In this document: positions 8,201 through 15,701 of the stretch, one piece after another
Numbering within the stretch: the first letter of the stretch is position 1
Layout of the letters: every line of letters starts with the position of its first letter
NCBI GenBank assembly: GCA_937138955.1
Contig: CAKZPJ010000768.1
Location: forward strand, 1 to 15,983
DNA: 15,983 bases
Direction: 5' to 3'
Origin: an uncultured Flammeovirgaceae bacterium
Lineage (GTDB): Bacteria > Bacteroidota > Bacteroidia > Cytophagales > Cyclobacteriaceae
Notes under the pieces: generated by a model
Told to the model about the DNA's origin: nothing
The model's input: the letters and a program-made list of their open reading frames with translations, nothing else
Database searches by the model: none
Position numbers and translations under genes: made by a program

Positions 8201-8915
8201 TGCTATCAATCGTAAAGTGGTTTACCAGATGCTTAAGAAAAGTGGTTGTGAAGTAGCTCTTGCCAGTAGTGGTGAAGAGGCGATTAGCGTAGTACAACAG
8301 CAAACATTTGATATTATTTATATGGATATTCAGATGCCTGGAATGGATGGTATTGAAGCTACTCGCCGTATTCGGTCTATGAGCCTTCCCAACATCCCTC
8401 CAATTGTGGCACTTACAGCTTACTCCTTACCCGGCGATAAAGAGAAGTTTATGGAAGCTGGTATGGACGATTATCTAGCGAAGCCTATCCGAAAAAATAT
8501 TATTACCAAAACCGCAGACTTACTCGGACTGGGTGAAGAAGGCGGGGCATCTGTTGCTACCGAAGATGAGGCGAATAGCGTTTCGCAACAGTTAATCAAT
8601 TGGGATACATTGAAAATGCTGGAAAAATACGGTGGTAAAGAACTCGTAGTAGAAAGTTTACAAGAGTTTGAAATGGAAGCGAAAGAATTATTGGCGGATG
8701 CAGCTGATGGGATAGAAAACCGCGATTATCAGCAAATTTTATCTAAATTGCACACATTAAAGGGTAATGCTGGTACTTTAGGTTTGGAAAGTATTGCGCA
8801 TTATGCTAAACTCATAGAATCAAACATAAAAGAAAATAAACATAACAACCTTCATCAGGATTTTAAAAGCCTTACTCGGGAATTTGCCCGATTCCAAGAC
8901 AGTTACAACAAATAA
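5277..8915 (+). CDS. Soluble hybrid sensor histidine kinase (PAS-PAS-GAF-PAS-PAS-HisKA-HATPase-REC-HPt)
   Basis: The protein has 1212 residues with no signal peptide or membrane segment, so it senses in the cytosol. An N-terminal coiled coil (about 7-42) is followed by PAS (about 44-152), PAS (163-275), GAF (280-435), PAS (450-570) and PAS (577-695). A HisKA domain carries MSHEIRTPMNG with phospho-acceptor His720, and the HATPase carries N837, DSGIGI from D875 and GTGLGL from G905. The REC domain has acidic pair D973/D974, phospho-acceptor D1017, T1047 and K1069. A C-terminal HPt domain has HTLKG with His1159. The family autophosphorylates on His and passes the phosphate to Asp, then to the HPt His, and then to a separate receiver. 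No ligand can be deduced. The response regulator 29 nt downstream is the obvious acceptor. Confidence 0.95.
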   Translation: MASIKKPSSLEQENQQLKAEIARMQGEVQTAKVSLNHLQESLLHSELLVVSTDQAGEVTYCNHAFAGAVGRALDQVRGQNLFNELEPLRGKRITISQFIELTKNRKETSRIKQFIRTSSGHKLTINLQSIILHQEGRQGLTIIAEDITQHKQVRKKLQQSNRQLAELYNRAYDLIVVADEEGMISMANKAFHVKLKYRNADIEKLSLFDIVATSYREQFIALWKRTLAQKQSDSFRLAFASSQNEVIHVSGTLTASLQDRKMKVRGVFQDISDQVRADQARGLYYSITNLVLQSPNLDNLYPNIHRELDKTIATEDLAIATSREDQLNFVYEKSQDAERYNNEDQHEALRALCHYTILVDHPLFLHQDDIYELQRSEKIPDAPVVPKTWIGIPLKIRGTLVGILALQNFDQGDQVGINDFELLDFVSGQIALIVERKRSEEALRDYTGQLKAILESSTHLIWSVDQDLRLTTFNHNFKTTFRSHYGVEPILGEVYNLLDEKTTEQYLTQWKDKYLQVFEGDIAHFVSKMRFGKDVVVWKSVYLNPIYREDGSIREISGIAHDITQRLQSEQALTESEEKFRTIFESFQDIYFRCRLDGTITMVSPSVQELADYAVDEVEGRDITNYYLYDKKTKNLIRQLVKNKRVRNFEATVISKSGKLIPCICNVRLVGNLSGKTTEIEGVLRDITQLKETTRALQKAKDVAEQSLKAKEAFLANMSHEIRTPMNGVISMVDMLADTRLNEEQSDYVQTIKYSSETLLTILNDILDLSKIEAGKMQLYLVALPLEGILEKNHNLFAQQATSKNLRFEYQLEAGLPEYFWVDETRLLQILSNLTSNAIKFTESGQVIIRVEEVIAESENLDIANKHTIKISVQDSGIGISQKDQDELFESFNQVDPSTSKKYKGTGLGLSIARQLTSLMQGDIGVYSEPMQGSTFWFTFVARAAHPDEIQQTSSETAAIHFTDNVPQILVVDDNAINRKVVYQMLKKSGCEVALASSGEEAISVVQQQTFDIIYMDIQMPGMDGIEATRRIRSMSLPNIPPIVALTAYSLPGDKEKFMEAGMDDYLAKPIRKNIITKTADLLGLGEEGGASVATEDEANSVSQQLINWDTLKMLEKYGGKELVVESLQEFEMEAKELLADAADGIENRDYQQILSKLHTLKGNAGTLGLESIAHYAKLIESNIKENKHNNLHQDFKSLTREFARFQDSYNK

Positions 8916-8944
8916 CCTATCTATCAACCAGAAAAATTAAGATC

Positions 8945-9325
8945 ATGGCCCATAAAAAGCAAGTGCTCGTAGCCGAAGATAGTTCGGTAATACAGAACCT
9001 CACTAAGAAAGTTCTTCAGTTTCAAAATTACGATATTGAATCGGCCCGCGATGGGCAACAAGTGCTGGATATGCTGAAGCAGAAAAATTACGATATCATT
9101 TTGATGGATATTAATATGCCCAAGATGAATGGCATGGAATGCAGCAAGCAAATCCGCAGCATGGATGATGACGAGAAATCGCAGGTGCCAATTATTGCTA
9201 TTTCCGGTAATGCTAGCAATTATACTGAAGAAGATTTCGAAAAAGCAGGTATGGATGAATACATTCCCAAACCTATCAACTTCGACCATCTAGTAGAGGT
9301 AGTAAAAAAACATACTGAGCAATAG
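8945..9325 (+). CDS. Single-domain (CheY-like) response regulator
   Basis: The 126 residues form one receiver domain and nothing else. The acidic pocket is E11/D12, the phospho-acceptor is D55 in LMDINMPKMNG, the switch Ser is S87 in AISGNA, and the conserved Lys is K109 in PKP. Starting 29 nt after the hybrid kinase on the same strand, it is probably co-transcribed and receives phosphate from the kinase's HPt His1159. It has no DNA-binding, cyclase or other output domain, so it must act by protein–protein contact or as a phosphate sink. It resembles the kinase's own REC domain, which would fit partial duplication of a hybrid-kinase receiver, though that is inference. Confidence 0.93.
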   Translation: MAHKKQVLVAEDSSVIQNLTKKVLQFQNYDIESARDGQQVLDMLKQKNYDIILMDINMPKMNGMECSKQIRSMDDDEKSQVPIIAISGNASNYTEEDFEKAGMDEYIPKPINFDHLVEVVKKHTEQ

Positions 9326-9349
9326 AAAGGCGCTTGGTGCGGAGAGCAT

Positions 9350-9436
9350 TTGATGAATAATGAGTGGTAATTAATGAATAATGACGAACTGCCTATATCA
9401 ATCATTATTCATCAACGGTCGCTGTGCGTCATTATT
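9350..9436. repeat. Overlapping inverted repeats after the response regulator
   Basis: A 14-bp perfect inverted repeat (9350-9363 with 9402-9415; core ATGAATAATGA) is interleaved with a 10-bp one (9377-9386 with 9427-9436; core AATAATGACG). A third, direct copy of AATGAATAATGA lies at 9373-9384. The two pairings overlap and cannot both form, so alternative folds are possible. The sequence looks like decayed low-complexity intergenic filler built on TAATGAATAATGA units. A related scrap (GTAATGAACAGTTAGCAATG) lies between parE and parC. It may end the kinase–regulator transcript, although no T-tract follows. Confidence 0.5.
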
Positions 9437-9477
9437 AACACCGTGGACGATGGACTCTCGACTATAAGCTAAAAATA

Positions 9478-9753
9478 ATGCAAATAAAATATACTCCTCA
9501 TTATCTTCGCAAACTGGAAGATTTGCTGAATGATTCTGGATATGTGTTGCGTTACGAGAAAGGAAACTTTAAATCGGGCTATTGTATCCTGCGCGATACT
9601 TGTCTGGTGATTGTCAATAAATACTACACATTAGAGGGGAAGATTAACTGCTTACTGGAAATTGTTCGGCAGTTGGATGTTGATCCGGAAAAGCTATCAC
9701 CTAAGCAACAAAAGCTGTTGATCGAACTGCTCGAAATTCCTGATACTGTTTGA
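9478..9753 (+). CDS. Conserved small protein of unknown function
   Basis: This 91-residue protein is of a type I recall from Bacteroidota, but I know no established function. The most distinctive part is LRYEKGNFKSGYCILRDTCLVIVNKYYTLEGKINCLLEIV (split as LRYEKGNFKSGY at 24-35, VIVNKYYTLEGKINCL from 45). It has a basic N-terminal helix, a central beta-rich part and a C-terminal helix (LSPKQQKLLIELLEI). It has no signal peptide, membrane segment or zinc motif. Its TGA stop (9751-9753) overlaps the TTG start of the MBL-fold hydrolase (TTGA), which strongly suggests translational coupling and a shared function or a shared need for fixed stoichiometry. It is preceded by an A/T-rich leader without a Shine–Dalgarno. 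Confidence 0.85.
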   Translation: MQIKYTPHYLRKLEDLLNDSGYVLRYEKGNFKSGYCILRDTCLVIVNKYYTLEGKINCLLEIVRQLDVDPEKLSPKQQKLLIELLEIPDTV

Positions 9754-10511
9754 AAGTAACATTCTTAGGCACAGGTACCTCACAAGGAGTTCCAGTCATT
9801 GGCTGCAACTGTCCGGTATGCACGTCCGTAGATTTTCGCGATAAGCGCCTTCGTACTTCCGTTCACCTTCAGGTAGCTGATAAAAGTATCATCATTGATT
9901 CGGGACCAGATTTCCGTCAGCAAGTACTGGCCAATCGTATTCACCGTCTGGATGCTCTGGTATTTACTCACGAGCACAAAGATCACACCGCGGGTATGGA
10001 CGATGTGCGTAGCTTCAATTTCTTGCAGCAGCGATCGATGCCCGTTTACGCTCACCCGCGGGTACAGGAAAGCCTGAAGCGAGAGTTTTCTTACGTTTTC
10101 GCTGAAAAGAAATATCCGGGAGTACCCCAAATAGATTTACACTCAATCAGCTTAGATAAATTTCAGGTGGTTGGTGTTCCCTTCCAACCGATTGAAGTAC
10201 TACACTACAAACTCCCGGTACTAGGGTTTCGCGTACATGACTTTACCTATATTACCGACGCTAAAACCATTACTGAAGCAGAAAAGGATAAAATTATAGG
10301 AAGTAAAGTGTTAGTAGTCAATGCACTGCAAAGGCAGAAACACATCTCTCACTTCACGCTAGAAGAAGCCTTAGCGATAGTTGAAGAACTGCGACCGGAA
10401 CAAGCCTACTTTACTCACCTAAGCCATCGGATGGGAACCCACCGCGATGTTGAAAAAGAGCTGCCCAACAATGTAAAGATAGCTTATGATGGATTAACCG
10501 TTGAGGTGTAA
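9750..10511 (+). CDS. MBL-fold metallo-hydrolase, PhnP-like
   Basis: The protein has 253 residues. It opens with MKVTFLGTGTSQGVP and GCNCPVC (18-24), a Cys cluster that in PhnP binds a structural zinc. The metallo-beta-lactamase motif THEHKDH places ligands at H74, H76, D78 and H79; further conserved sites are D170 in YITDAK and the late HLSHRMGTH (H223, H226, H231). E. coli PhnP is a cyclic phosphodiesterase of the C–P lyase pathway. No other phn genes are nearby, so the substrate here is open, and cyclic phosphate or another phosphodiester is only the family expectation. The start is TTG at 9750, overlapping the stop of the preceding gene. The next in-frame ATG would remove the conserved first strand and Cys cluster, so TTG is the likely start. 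Confidence 0.92.
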   Translation: MKVTFLGTGTSQGVPVIGCNCPVCTSVDFRDKRLRTSVHLQVADKSIIIDSGPDFRQQVLANRIHRLDALVFTHEHKDHTAGMDDVRSFNFLQQRSMPVYAHPRVQESLKREFSYVFAEKKYPGVPQIDLHSISLDKFQVVGVPFQPIEVLHYKLPVLGFRVHDFTYITDAKTITEAEKDKIIGSKVLVVNALQRQKHISHFTLEEALAIVEELRPEQAYFTHLSHRMGTHRDVEKELPNNVKIAYDGLTVEV

Positions 10512-10524
10512 CACTACAGTCACA

Positions 10525-10566
10525 TATTCTAATGCTTAAAATGGTACCATTTTAAGCATTAGAATA
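10525..10566. repeat. Perfect 42-bp palindrome after the MBL gene (probable terminator hairpin)
   Basis: Bases 10525-10545 are the exact reverse complement of 10546-10566, with the centre at GGTACC. In RNA this gives a stem of about 19 bp with a 4-nt GUAC loop, starting 14 nt after the stop of the MBL gene. It is the longest perfect inverted repeat I saw in the window. The position suggests transcription termination or protection of the 3' end. The T-tract of a standard intrinsic terminator is absent (ACCCTAAAATAAG follows on the + strand), so another role, such as protein binding or a small palindromic repeat, is possible. Confidence 0.8.
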
Positions 10567-10662
10567 CCCTAAAATAAGAGCAACTTTTAAAACTAATCAC
10601 ACTTTTATGAGTACAAAATACTTTTAATAAGTATATTTGAATCTCTAAATCAGATTATTTTC

Positions 10663-10696
10663 TTTGCTACTTCGTTCTTTATAAAGAATAGGTTTT
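10663..10696 (+). promoter_or_regulatory. Weak candidate promoter for parE
   Basis: TTTG at 10663-10666 and TAGGTTTT at 10689-10696 are separated by 22 nt, one more than the usual Bacteroidota spacing, with five of six fixed positions of TAnnTTTG matched. The 14-bp palindrome TTCTTTATAAAGAA (10675-10688) fills the spacer and could be an operator or chance. The leader to parE would be about 77 nt. The rest of the 213 nt between the palindrome and parE shows nothing else I can name. Confidence 0.25.
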
Positions 10697-10779
10697 CTAA
10701 TATTGAAAATGTTTAGCTACATAAGTGCGATAATAGAATATACTTATTCAATCATTCTCTCACACAATAACTCATTTTA

Positions 10780-12651
10780 ATGGCAAACAAAACCGCAACG
10801 TACAACGAAGATAGTATCCGTTCCTTAGACTGGCGCGAGCATATCCGCTTGCGGCCCGGTATGTACATTGGTAAGCTGGGCGACGGTTCTTCGGCAGATG
10901 ATGGTATTTATGTGCTTCTGAAGGAAGTAATTGACAATAGTATTGACGAGTACGTAATGGGGTTTGGTAAAACCATTGAAATCAGTATTACCGATCATCA
11001 AGTAGAGGTGCGGGACTACGGACGGGGCATTCCGCTCGGAAAAGTGGTAGACTGTGTTTCTAAAATTAATACCGGTGGTAAATACGATTCGGCTGCATTC
11101 CAAAAATCCGTAGGGCTGAACGGAGTAGGAACTAAAGCAGTAAACGCGCTTTCTAACTACTTTAAAGTACAGTCGTTCCGAGATGGAAAAACTAAGCTGG
11201 CCGAGTTTGACCGGGGCGATGTAATTAAAGATGCCCGTATTGGTAAATCTGATCAGAAAAACGGAACTTCTATCGTCTTTGAACCCGACGGAAAAGTATT
11301 TAAAAACTTCCACTTTCGTCCGCAGTACATTGAAAATCAAATCTGGAACTACGCTTTTCTCAATGCAGGACTTACCATCGTTTTTAATGGAAAGAAGTTT
11401 CGTTCAGAAAATGGCTTAAAAGACTTACTGGAAAAGAAAACGAAAGAAGAAAGTCTGCGCTATCCGATTATACATCTTCAGGGTGATGATATTGAGATTG
11501 CTCTTTCTCACTCCGATCAGTACGGCGAAGAATATTACTCATTTGTCAACGGACAATATACCACCCAGGGTGGAACCCACCTGCAAGCTTTCCGCGAAGC
11601 CATCGTGGAAACAGTGCGAAAGCATTATAACAAACAGTACGATGTGCAGGACATTCGCAATGGAATTGTGGCGGCGGTTTCGGTACGAGTGCAAGAACCA
11701 GTGTTTGAGTCGCAAACAAAAACGAAGCTAGGTTCGCTTAACGTAGCCCCCAAAGGTCCTTCTATGCGGCAGTTTGTGGGCGATTTTATTAAACAACGGC
11801 TGGATAATTTCTTGCACCGTAATAAGCCCGTAGCTGAGGCACTGGAGAAGCGAATTAAGCAATCGGAACGAGAGCGCAAGGAAATTGCCGGAATTAAGAA
11901 ATTGGCGAACGAGCGGGCTAAAAAAGCGAACCTGCACAACAAAAAACTACGCGATTGCCGCATCCATCTGGACGATAAGCATAACGGTAAAGGCGAAGAT
12001 CGTCGGCAGGATACAATGGTATTTATCACTGAGGGTGATTCAGCCAGCGGTTCCATTACTAAAGCTCGCGACGTACAAACTCAGGCCGTTTTCAGCTTGA
12101 GAGGAAAACCGCTCAACTGCTTTTCGCTAACGAAGAAGGTAGTGTACGAAAACGAAGAGTTTAACCTGCTTCAGCACGCGCTCAATATTGAAGATGGGCT
12201 AGATGGTCTGCGCTACCAAAAAATTATTGTGGCTACTGACGCTGATGTGGACGGGCTGCATATACGATTACTACTGCTTACTTTCTTTCTGCAATTCTTC
12301 CCGGACTTAGTACGGCAGGGACACGTTTTTATTTTGGATACTCCGCTTTTTCGTGTTCGGAATAAAAAGGAAACCATCTACTGCTACAATGAGCAAGAAA
12401 AGCAGCGAGCTATTGATAAATTGGGTGGCAAGCCCGAAATAACCCGTTTCAAAGGTTTAGGTGAGATTTCTCCCGATGAATTTGGGCAATTTATTGGTGA
12501 AGACATTCGGCTAGAACCTGTATTGCTAGATGATGAAACCAACACGAAAAAGCTACTAACGTTCTATATGGGGAAGAACACTTCCAATCGCCAAGAATTT
12601 ATCATTGACAGACTACGGGTAGAAAAGGATTTGGTAGAAGAAGCCGTATAA
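10780..12651 (+). CDS. parE: DNA topoisomerase IV subunit B (ParE)
   Basis: This is the ATPase/TOPRIM subunit of topoisomerase IV, which with ParC unlinks daughter chromosomes after replication. It has 623 residues, close to E. coli ParE (630). The GHKL ATPase domain has E49 and N53 ([12 protein letters not shown]), D79-x-GRGIP (79-85) and [14 protein letters not shown] (112-125). The transducer domain follows to about 400. The TOPRIM domain has EGDSASG from E418 and DADVDG with D487, D489 and D491 for Mg2+. RFKGLGEIS lies near the end. I prefer ParE to GyrB because parC is directly downstream and the segment after RFKGLGEIS lacks the typical GyrB ending. The ATG at 10780 is preceded by an A/T-rich stretch. 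Confidence 0.93.
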   Translation: MANKTATYNEDSIRSLDWREHIRLRPGMYIGKLGDGSSADDGIYVLLKEVIDNSIDEYVMGFGKTIEISITDHQVEVRDYGRGIPLGKVVDCVSKINTGGKYDSAAFQKSVGLNGVGTKAVNALSNYFKVQSFRDGKTKLAEFDRGDVIKDARIGKSDQKNGTSIVFEPDGKVFKNFHFRPQYIENQIWNYAFLNAGLTIVFNGKKFRSENGLKDLLEKKTKEESLRYPIIHLQGDDIEIALSHSDQYGEEYYSFVNGQYTTQGGTHLQAFREAIVETVRKHYNKQYDVQDIRNGIVAAVSVRVQEPVFESQTKTKLGSLNVAPKGPSMRQFVGDFIKQRLDNFLHRNKPVAEALEKRIKQSERERKEIAGIKKLANERAKKANLHNKKLRDCRIHLDDKHNGKGEDRRQDTMVFITEGDSASGSITKARDVQTQAVFSLRGKPLNCFSLTKKVVYENEEFNLLQHALNIEDGLDGLRYQKIIVATDADVDGLHIRLLLLTFFLQFFPDLVRQGHVFILDTPLFRVRNKKETIYCYNEQEKQRAIDKLGGKPEITRFKGLGEISPDEFGQFIGEDIRLEPVLLDDETNTKKLLTFYMGKNTSNRQEFIIDRLRVEKDLVEEAV

Positions 12652-12755
12652 CAATGTGTAATGAACAGTTAGCAATGAATAAAGGGATATGGTCAATACC
12701 TAAACATTAACTCCAATAATAATCAGCAATTAAACAACTGAACAAAAAACTCATT

Positions 12756-15380
12756 ATGAGTGAATTGAAAGAAGACAGTGGGTTAGAAAATTTAGAAAGT
12801 TTGGATCAGATGTACGAGGATTATTTCCTCGACTACGCATCTTATGTAATATTGGAAAGAGCCGTTCCGGCGGTAGAAGATGGGTTAAAACCAGTGCAGC
12901 GCCGTATCTTGCATGCGCTCAAAGAAATGGACGATGGGCGCTTTCATAAAGTAGCCAACGTAATTGGGCAAACCATGCAATTCCACCCTCACGGCGATGC
13001 TTCTATTGGTGACGCAATGGTAGGGTTAGGGCAGAAGAATTTATTATTAGACATCCAAGGGAATTGGGGCGATATTCGTACCGGAGACCGAGCCGCGGCG
13101 GCTCGTTATATCGAGACTCGCCTCTCCAAATTTGCGCTAGATATAGTTTTTAATCCACAAACCACCAATTGGCAACTATCTTACGATGGTCGCAAGCGAG
13201 AACCTATCACCTTTCCCATGAAATTCCCTTTGCTACTGGCTCAGGGAGTAGAGGGCATTGCGGTTGGGCTATCTACCCGGATTCTGCCGCATAATTTCGT
13301 AGAGCTTATCCAGGGTTGCATTGATACTGTCCGTAATAAAAAAGTCAATCTGTTTCCTGATTTCGCCACGGGCGGAACGATTGACGTAACAGACTACAAT
13401 CAGGGTAAGCGGGGCGGAAAAGTGCGGGTGCGAGCCACCATGGAAGAGTACGATAAGAAAACTCTGGTAATTCGAGATATTCCTTTTGGGACTACCACCA
13501 ACAGCCTGATTGATTCCATTATCAAAGCCAACGATAAGGGAAAAATTAAGGTTAAAAAGGTAGTAGATAATACCGCTAAAGAAGTAGAGATACTGGTGCA
13601 ACTGGCCTCGGGGCAATCGCCGGAAATTACGAAAGATGCTCTTTATAAGTTTACCGATTGTGAAGTTTCTATTTCGCCCAATGCCTGCATTATTGTTGAT
13701 GATAAGCCGCGCTTTGTTACGGTTAATGAGCTACTTGCACAGTCTACTGAGCAAACGGTTGAGTTGCTTCGGAAGGAACTACAGATTAAAGAAGGAGAAC
13801 TGCTAGAAAAAATTCTGTTCGCCTCGCTGGAAAAAATATTTATTGAAAATCGTATTTACCGCGATATTGAGGAGGCTGAAACCTGGGAAGAAGTTCTCAG
13901 CCGGATTGATAAAGGGCTTGACCCATTCAAGAAGCAGTTTTACCGAGAAATTACCGAAGATGATTTAGTACGACTGACCGAAATAAAAATTAAGCGAATT
14001 TCTAAGTACGATAGCTTTAAGGCTGACGAAATGATGAAGCGCTTACAAGATGATCTAGCTCAAACTCGGCACCATCTAGAGCATATCAAAGAGTACGCCA
14101 TTGCTTACTATAAAAAGCTACTGGATAAATATGGAAAAGGCCGGGAGCGAAAGACCGAAATCAAAACGTTTGATACGATTGATGCCAATATTGTTGCGGC
14201 TAACAACGAGAAGCTGTACGTCAATTATAAAGATGGCTTTATCGGTTATGGTCTTAAAAAAGGCGACGATGTAGAAATGGTGACCGAATGTTCGGATATT
14301 GACGATATTATCGTATTCCGACAAGATGGAAAGTGTGTGGTTACCCGAATTTCTGATAAAGTATTTGTTGGAAAAAACATTCTTCATGCCGATGTATTTC
14401 GTAAAAATGATGAACGGCGAGTCTATAACCTTGTATACCTCGATGGAACTAGCGGTCGCTCTATGATTAAGCGATTCCAGGTACTCGCGGTCACTCGTGA
14501 TAAAGAATACGATATGACTAAAGGCAGTAAGGGTTCAAAAGTACTGTACTTTACAGCGAACCCTAACGCCGAAGCCGAAGTAATTACTGTAAATTTATCG
14601 GCTCGGGCTCGGGCTAAAATCAAAAAGTTTGATTATGATTTCGCTACGCTGGATATTAAGGGGCGAGGAGCTAACGGCAATATCTTAACCAAGTACCCGA
14701 TACGAAAGATAGAAAAAACGGCGGACGGTGAATCTACATTAGGCGGTATTGAAATCTGGTACGACGATGTTGTAGGTACCTTAAACACTGACGGGCGAGG
14801 GCGCTACCTAGGCACTTTTGAGGGAGATGATAAGTTAATGGCGATCTTCAAAGATGGCTCTTACGAACTGAAGAATTACGAACTCACGAATAAGTTCGAT
14901 CCCAACCAAACGATCTTGCTAGCGAGGTTTGATGAAAAGAAACCAATATCAGCGGTGTACTACGATGGTAACTCTAAACAGTACTACGTAAAACGCTTTC
15001 TGGTAGAAACCACCACACCTGACCGCCGGTTCTCATTTATTACCGATGCCCGAAGCTCCAAGCTATTGGTAGCCTCAACCGAACGCCAGCCCCAGATTGA
15101 CTTGACTTTTGTTCGAGAGGGAAGCCGTAAACATGAGCACCAAACCTTTGATCTGGATGTGCTGGTTGATGTAAAGGGTTGGCGAGCTTTAGGCAACCGC
15201 TTATCGAAGCACAAAGTGAAAGATGTAAAACTACTGGCTACTCAAACCACGGCTACTCCCGAGAAAAGTGACGAAGATGAATCCCCTTCCTCCGAAAAGA
15301 AGGAACAATATAAAACAACGGGTGACGAAGTTGTGTGGGACTTAAAAGCTAAGAAAAATGGTCAGGCGAAGTTATTTTAA
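12756..15380 (+). CDS. parC: DNA topoisomerase IV subunit A (ParC)
   Basis: This is the DNA-cleaving subunit and has 874 residues. YASYVILERAVPAVEDGLKPVQRR opens the winged-helix domain (split as YASYVILERAVPA and EDGLKPVQRRIL). HPHGDASIGD (77-86) is the quinolone region, and the catalytic Tyr is Y118 in AAARYIETRL. A tower and coiled coil follow (to about 480), then a beta-pinwheel C-terminal domain (about 490-820) and a charged tail rich in Lys, Glu and Ser. The Ser that gives quinolone sensitivity in E. coli GyrA (S83) is replaced by A82, while the neighbouring acid is kept (D86). The C-terminal domain has no good QRRGGKG GyrA box; the nearest match is KGSKGSK at 589-595. It lies 104 nt after parE, probably in one operon. 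Confidence 0.93.
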   Translation: MSELKEDSGLENLESLDQMYEDYFLDYASYVILERAVPAVEDGLKPVQRRILHALKEMDDGRFHKVANVIGQTMQFHPHGDASIGDAMVGLGQKNLLLDIQGNWGDIRTGDRAAAARYIETRLSKFALDIVFNPQTTNWQLSYDGRKREPITFPMKFPLLLAQGVEGIAVGLSTRILPHNFVELIQGCIDTVRNKKVNLFPDFATGGTIDVTDYNQGKRGGKVRVRATMEEYDKKTLVIRDIPFGTTTNSLIDSIIKANDKGKIKVKKVVDNTAKEVEILVQLASGQSPEITKDALYKFTDCEVSISPNACIIVDDKPRFVTVNELLAQSTEQTVELLRKELQIKEGELLEKILFASLEKIFIENRIYRDIEEAETWEEVLSRIDKGLDPFKKQFYREITEDDLVRLTEIKIKRISKYDSFKADEMMKRLQDDLAQTRHHLEHIKEYAIAYYKKLLDKYGKGRERKTEIKTFDTIDANIVAANNEKLYVNYKDGFIGYGLKKGDDVEMVTECSDIDDIIVFRQDGKCVVTRISDKVFVGKNILHADVFRKNDERRVYNLVYLDGTSGRSMIKRFQVLAVTRDKEYDMTKGSKGSKVLYFTANPNAEAEVITVNLSARARAKIKKFDYDFATLDIKGRGANGNILTKYPIRKIEKTADGESTLGGIEIWYDDVVGTLNTDGRGRYLGTFEGDDKLMAIFKDGSYELKNYELTNKFDPNQTILLARFDEKKPISAVYYDGNSKQYYVKRFLVETTTPDRRFSFITDARSSKLLVASTERQPQIDLTFVREGSRKHEHQTFDLDVLVDVKGWRALGNRLSKHKVKDVKLLATQTTATPEKSDEDESPSSEKKEQYKTTGDEVVWDLKAKKNGQAKLF

Positions 15381-15494
15381 TGTAATTTTAACAGATTATT
15401 TCGTTAGTGGGAATGGTATAGTGGCCTCCTTTTATCAGAAGAAATCAAGAGCAGCACTCACATAGTCTCTATTTTTTGAACTAAACTAACCAAA

Positions 15495-15701
15495 ATGAAA
15501 CGAACTATCGGTATTATACTTACTCTAATAGGTGCAGTTAGCACGACTGTTACCGGAATGCAAGCATTAGAAGACTCAGATAGTTTTAGTGTGCTTGGCT
15601 TGGATGTAGTAGTGAGCCAAGCTAATTATACCCCGCTCATAATTAGCGTTATTGTGCTAATGATCGGAATAGTCCTTTGGGCTGGTTCACGCCGAAGCTA
15701 G
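15495..15701 (+). CDS. Small two-helix membrane protein, DUF3185-like layout
   Basis: The 68 residues contain two hydrophobic segments, about 4-22 and 46-64, joined by a polar loop with several Asp/Ser residues (ALEDSDSFS), and a basic C-terminal end (GSRRS). The overall plan of a short N-terminal helix, a loop and a second helix resembles the DUF3185 family of small inner-membrane proteins of unknown role; I cannot confirm membership. It starts 114 nt after parC and may have its own promoter, since a TATTTTTTG stretch lies about 25 nt upstream, one base off the Bacteroidota −7 box. No function can be given. Confidence 0.7.
   Translation: MKRTIGIILTLIGAVSTTVTGMQALEDSDSFSVLGLDVVVSQANYTPLIISVIVLMIGIVLWAGSRRS

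Noticed and set aside
8924..9289. A 121-codon − strand open frame opposite the response regulator
   Set aside because: The + strand frame has every catalytic residue of a receiver domain; the antisense frame has none.
9437..9477. Short repeats such as GTGGACGATGGACTCTCGAC as an attachment site or mobile-element scar
   Set aside because: No integrase, transposase or flanking duplication is visible; it fits decayed intergenic repeats.
10567..10779. Possible riboswitch or leader RNA before parE
   Set aside because: A/T-rich sequence with only short hairpins; no conserved riboswitch core could be seen.
10825..11340. A 171-codon open frame on the − strand inside parE
   Set aside because: It lies wholly opposite the conserved ATPase domain of parE and shows no recognisable motif; it is a shadow of codon use on the other strand.
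11625..12056. A 143-codon − strand open frame within parE
   Set aside because: Opposite conserved transducer and TOPRIM coding sequence, Ser/Arg/Leu-rich and without domain content.
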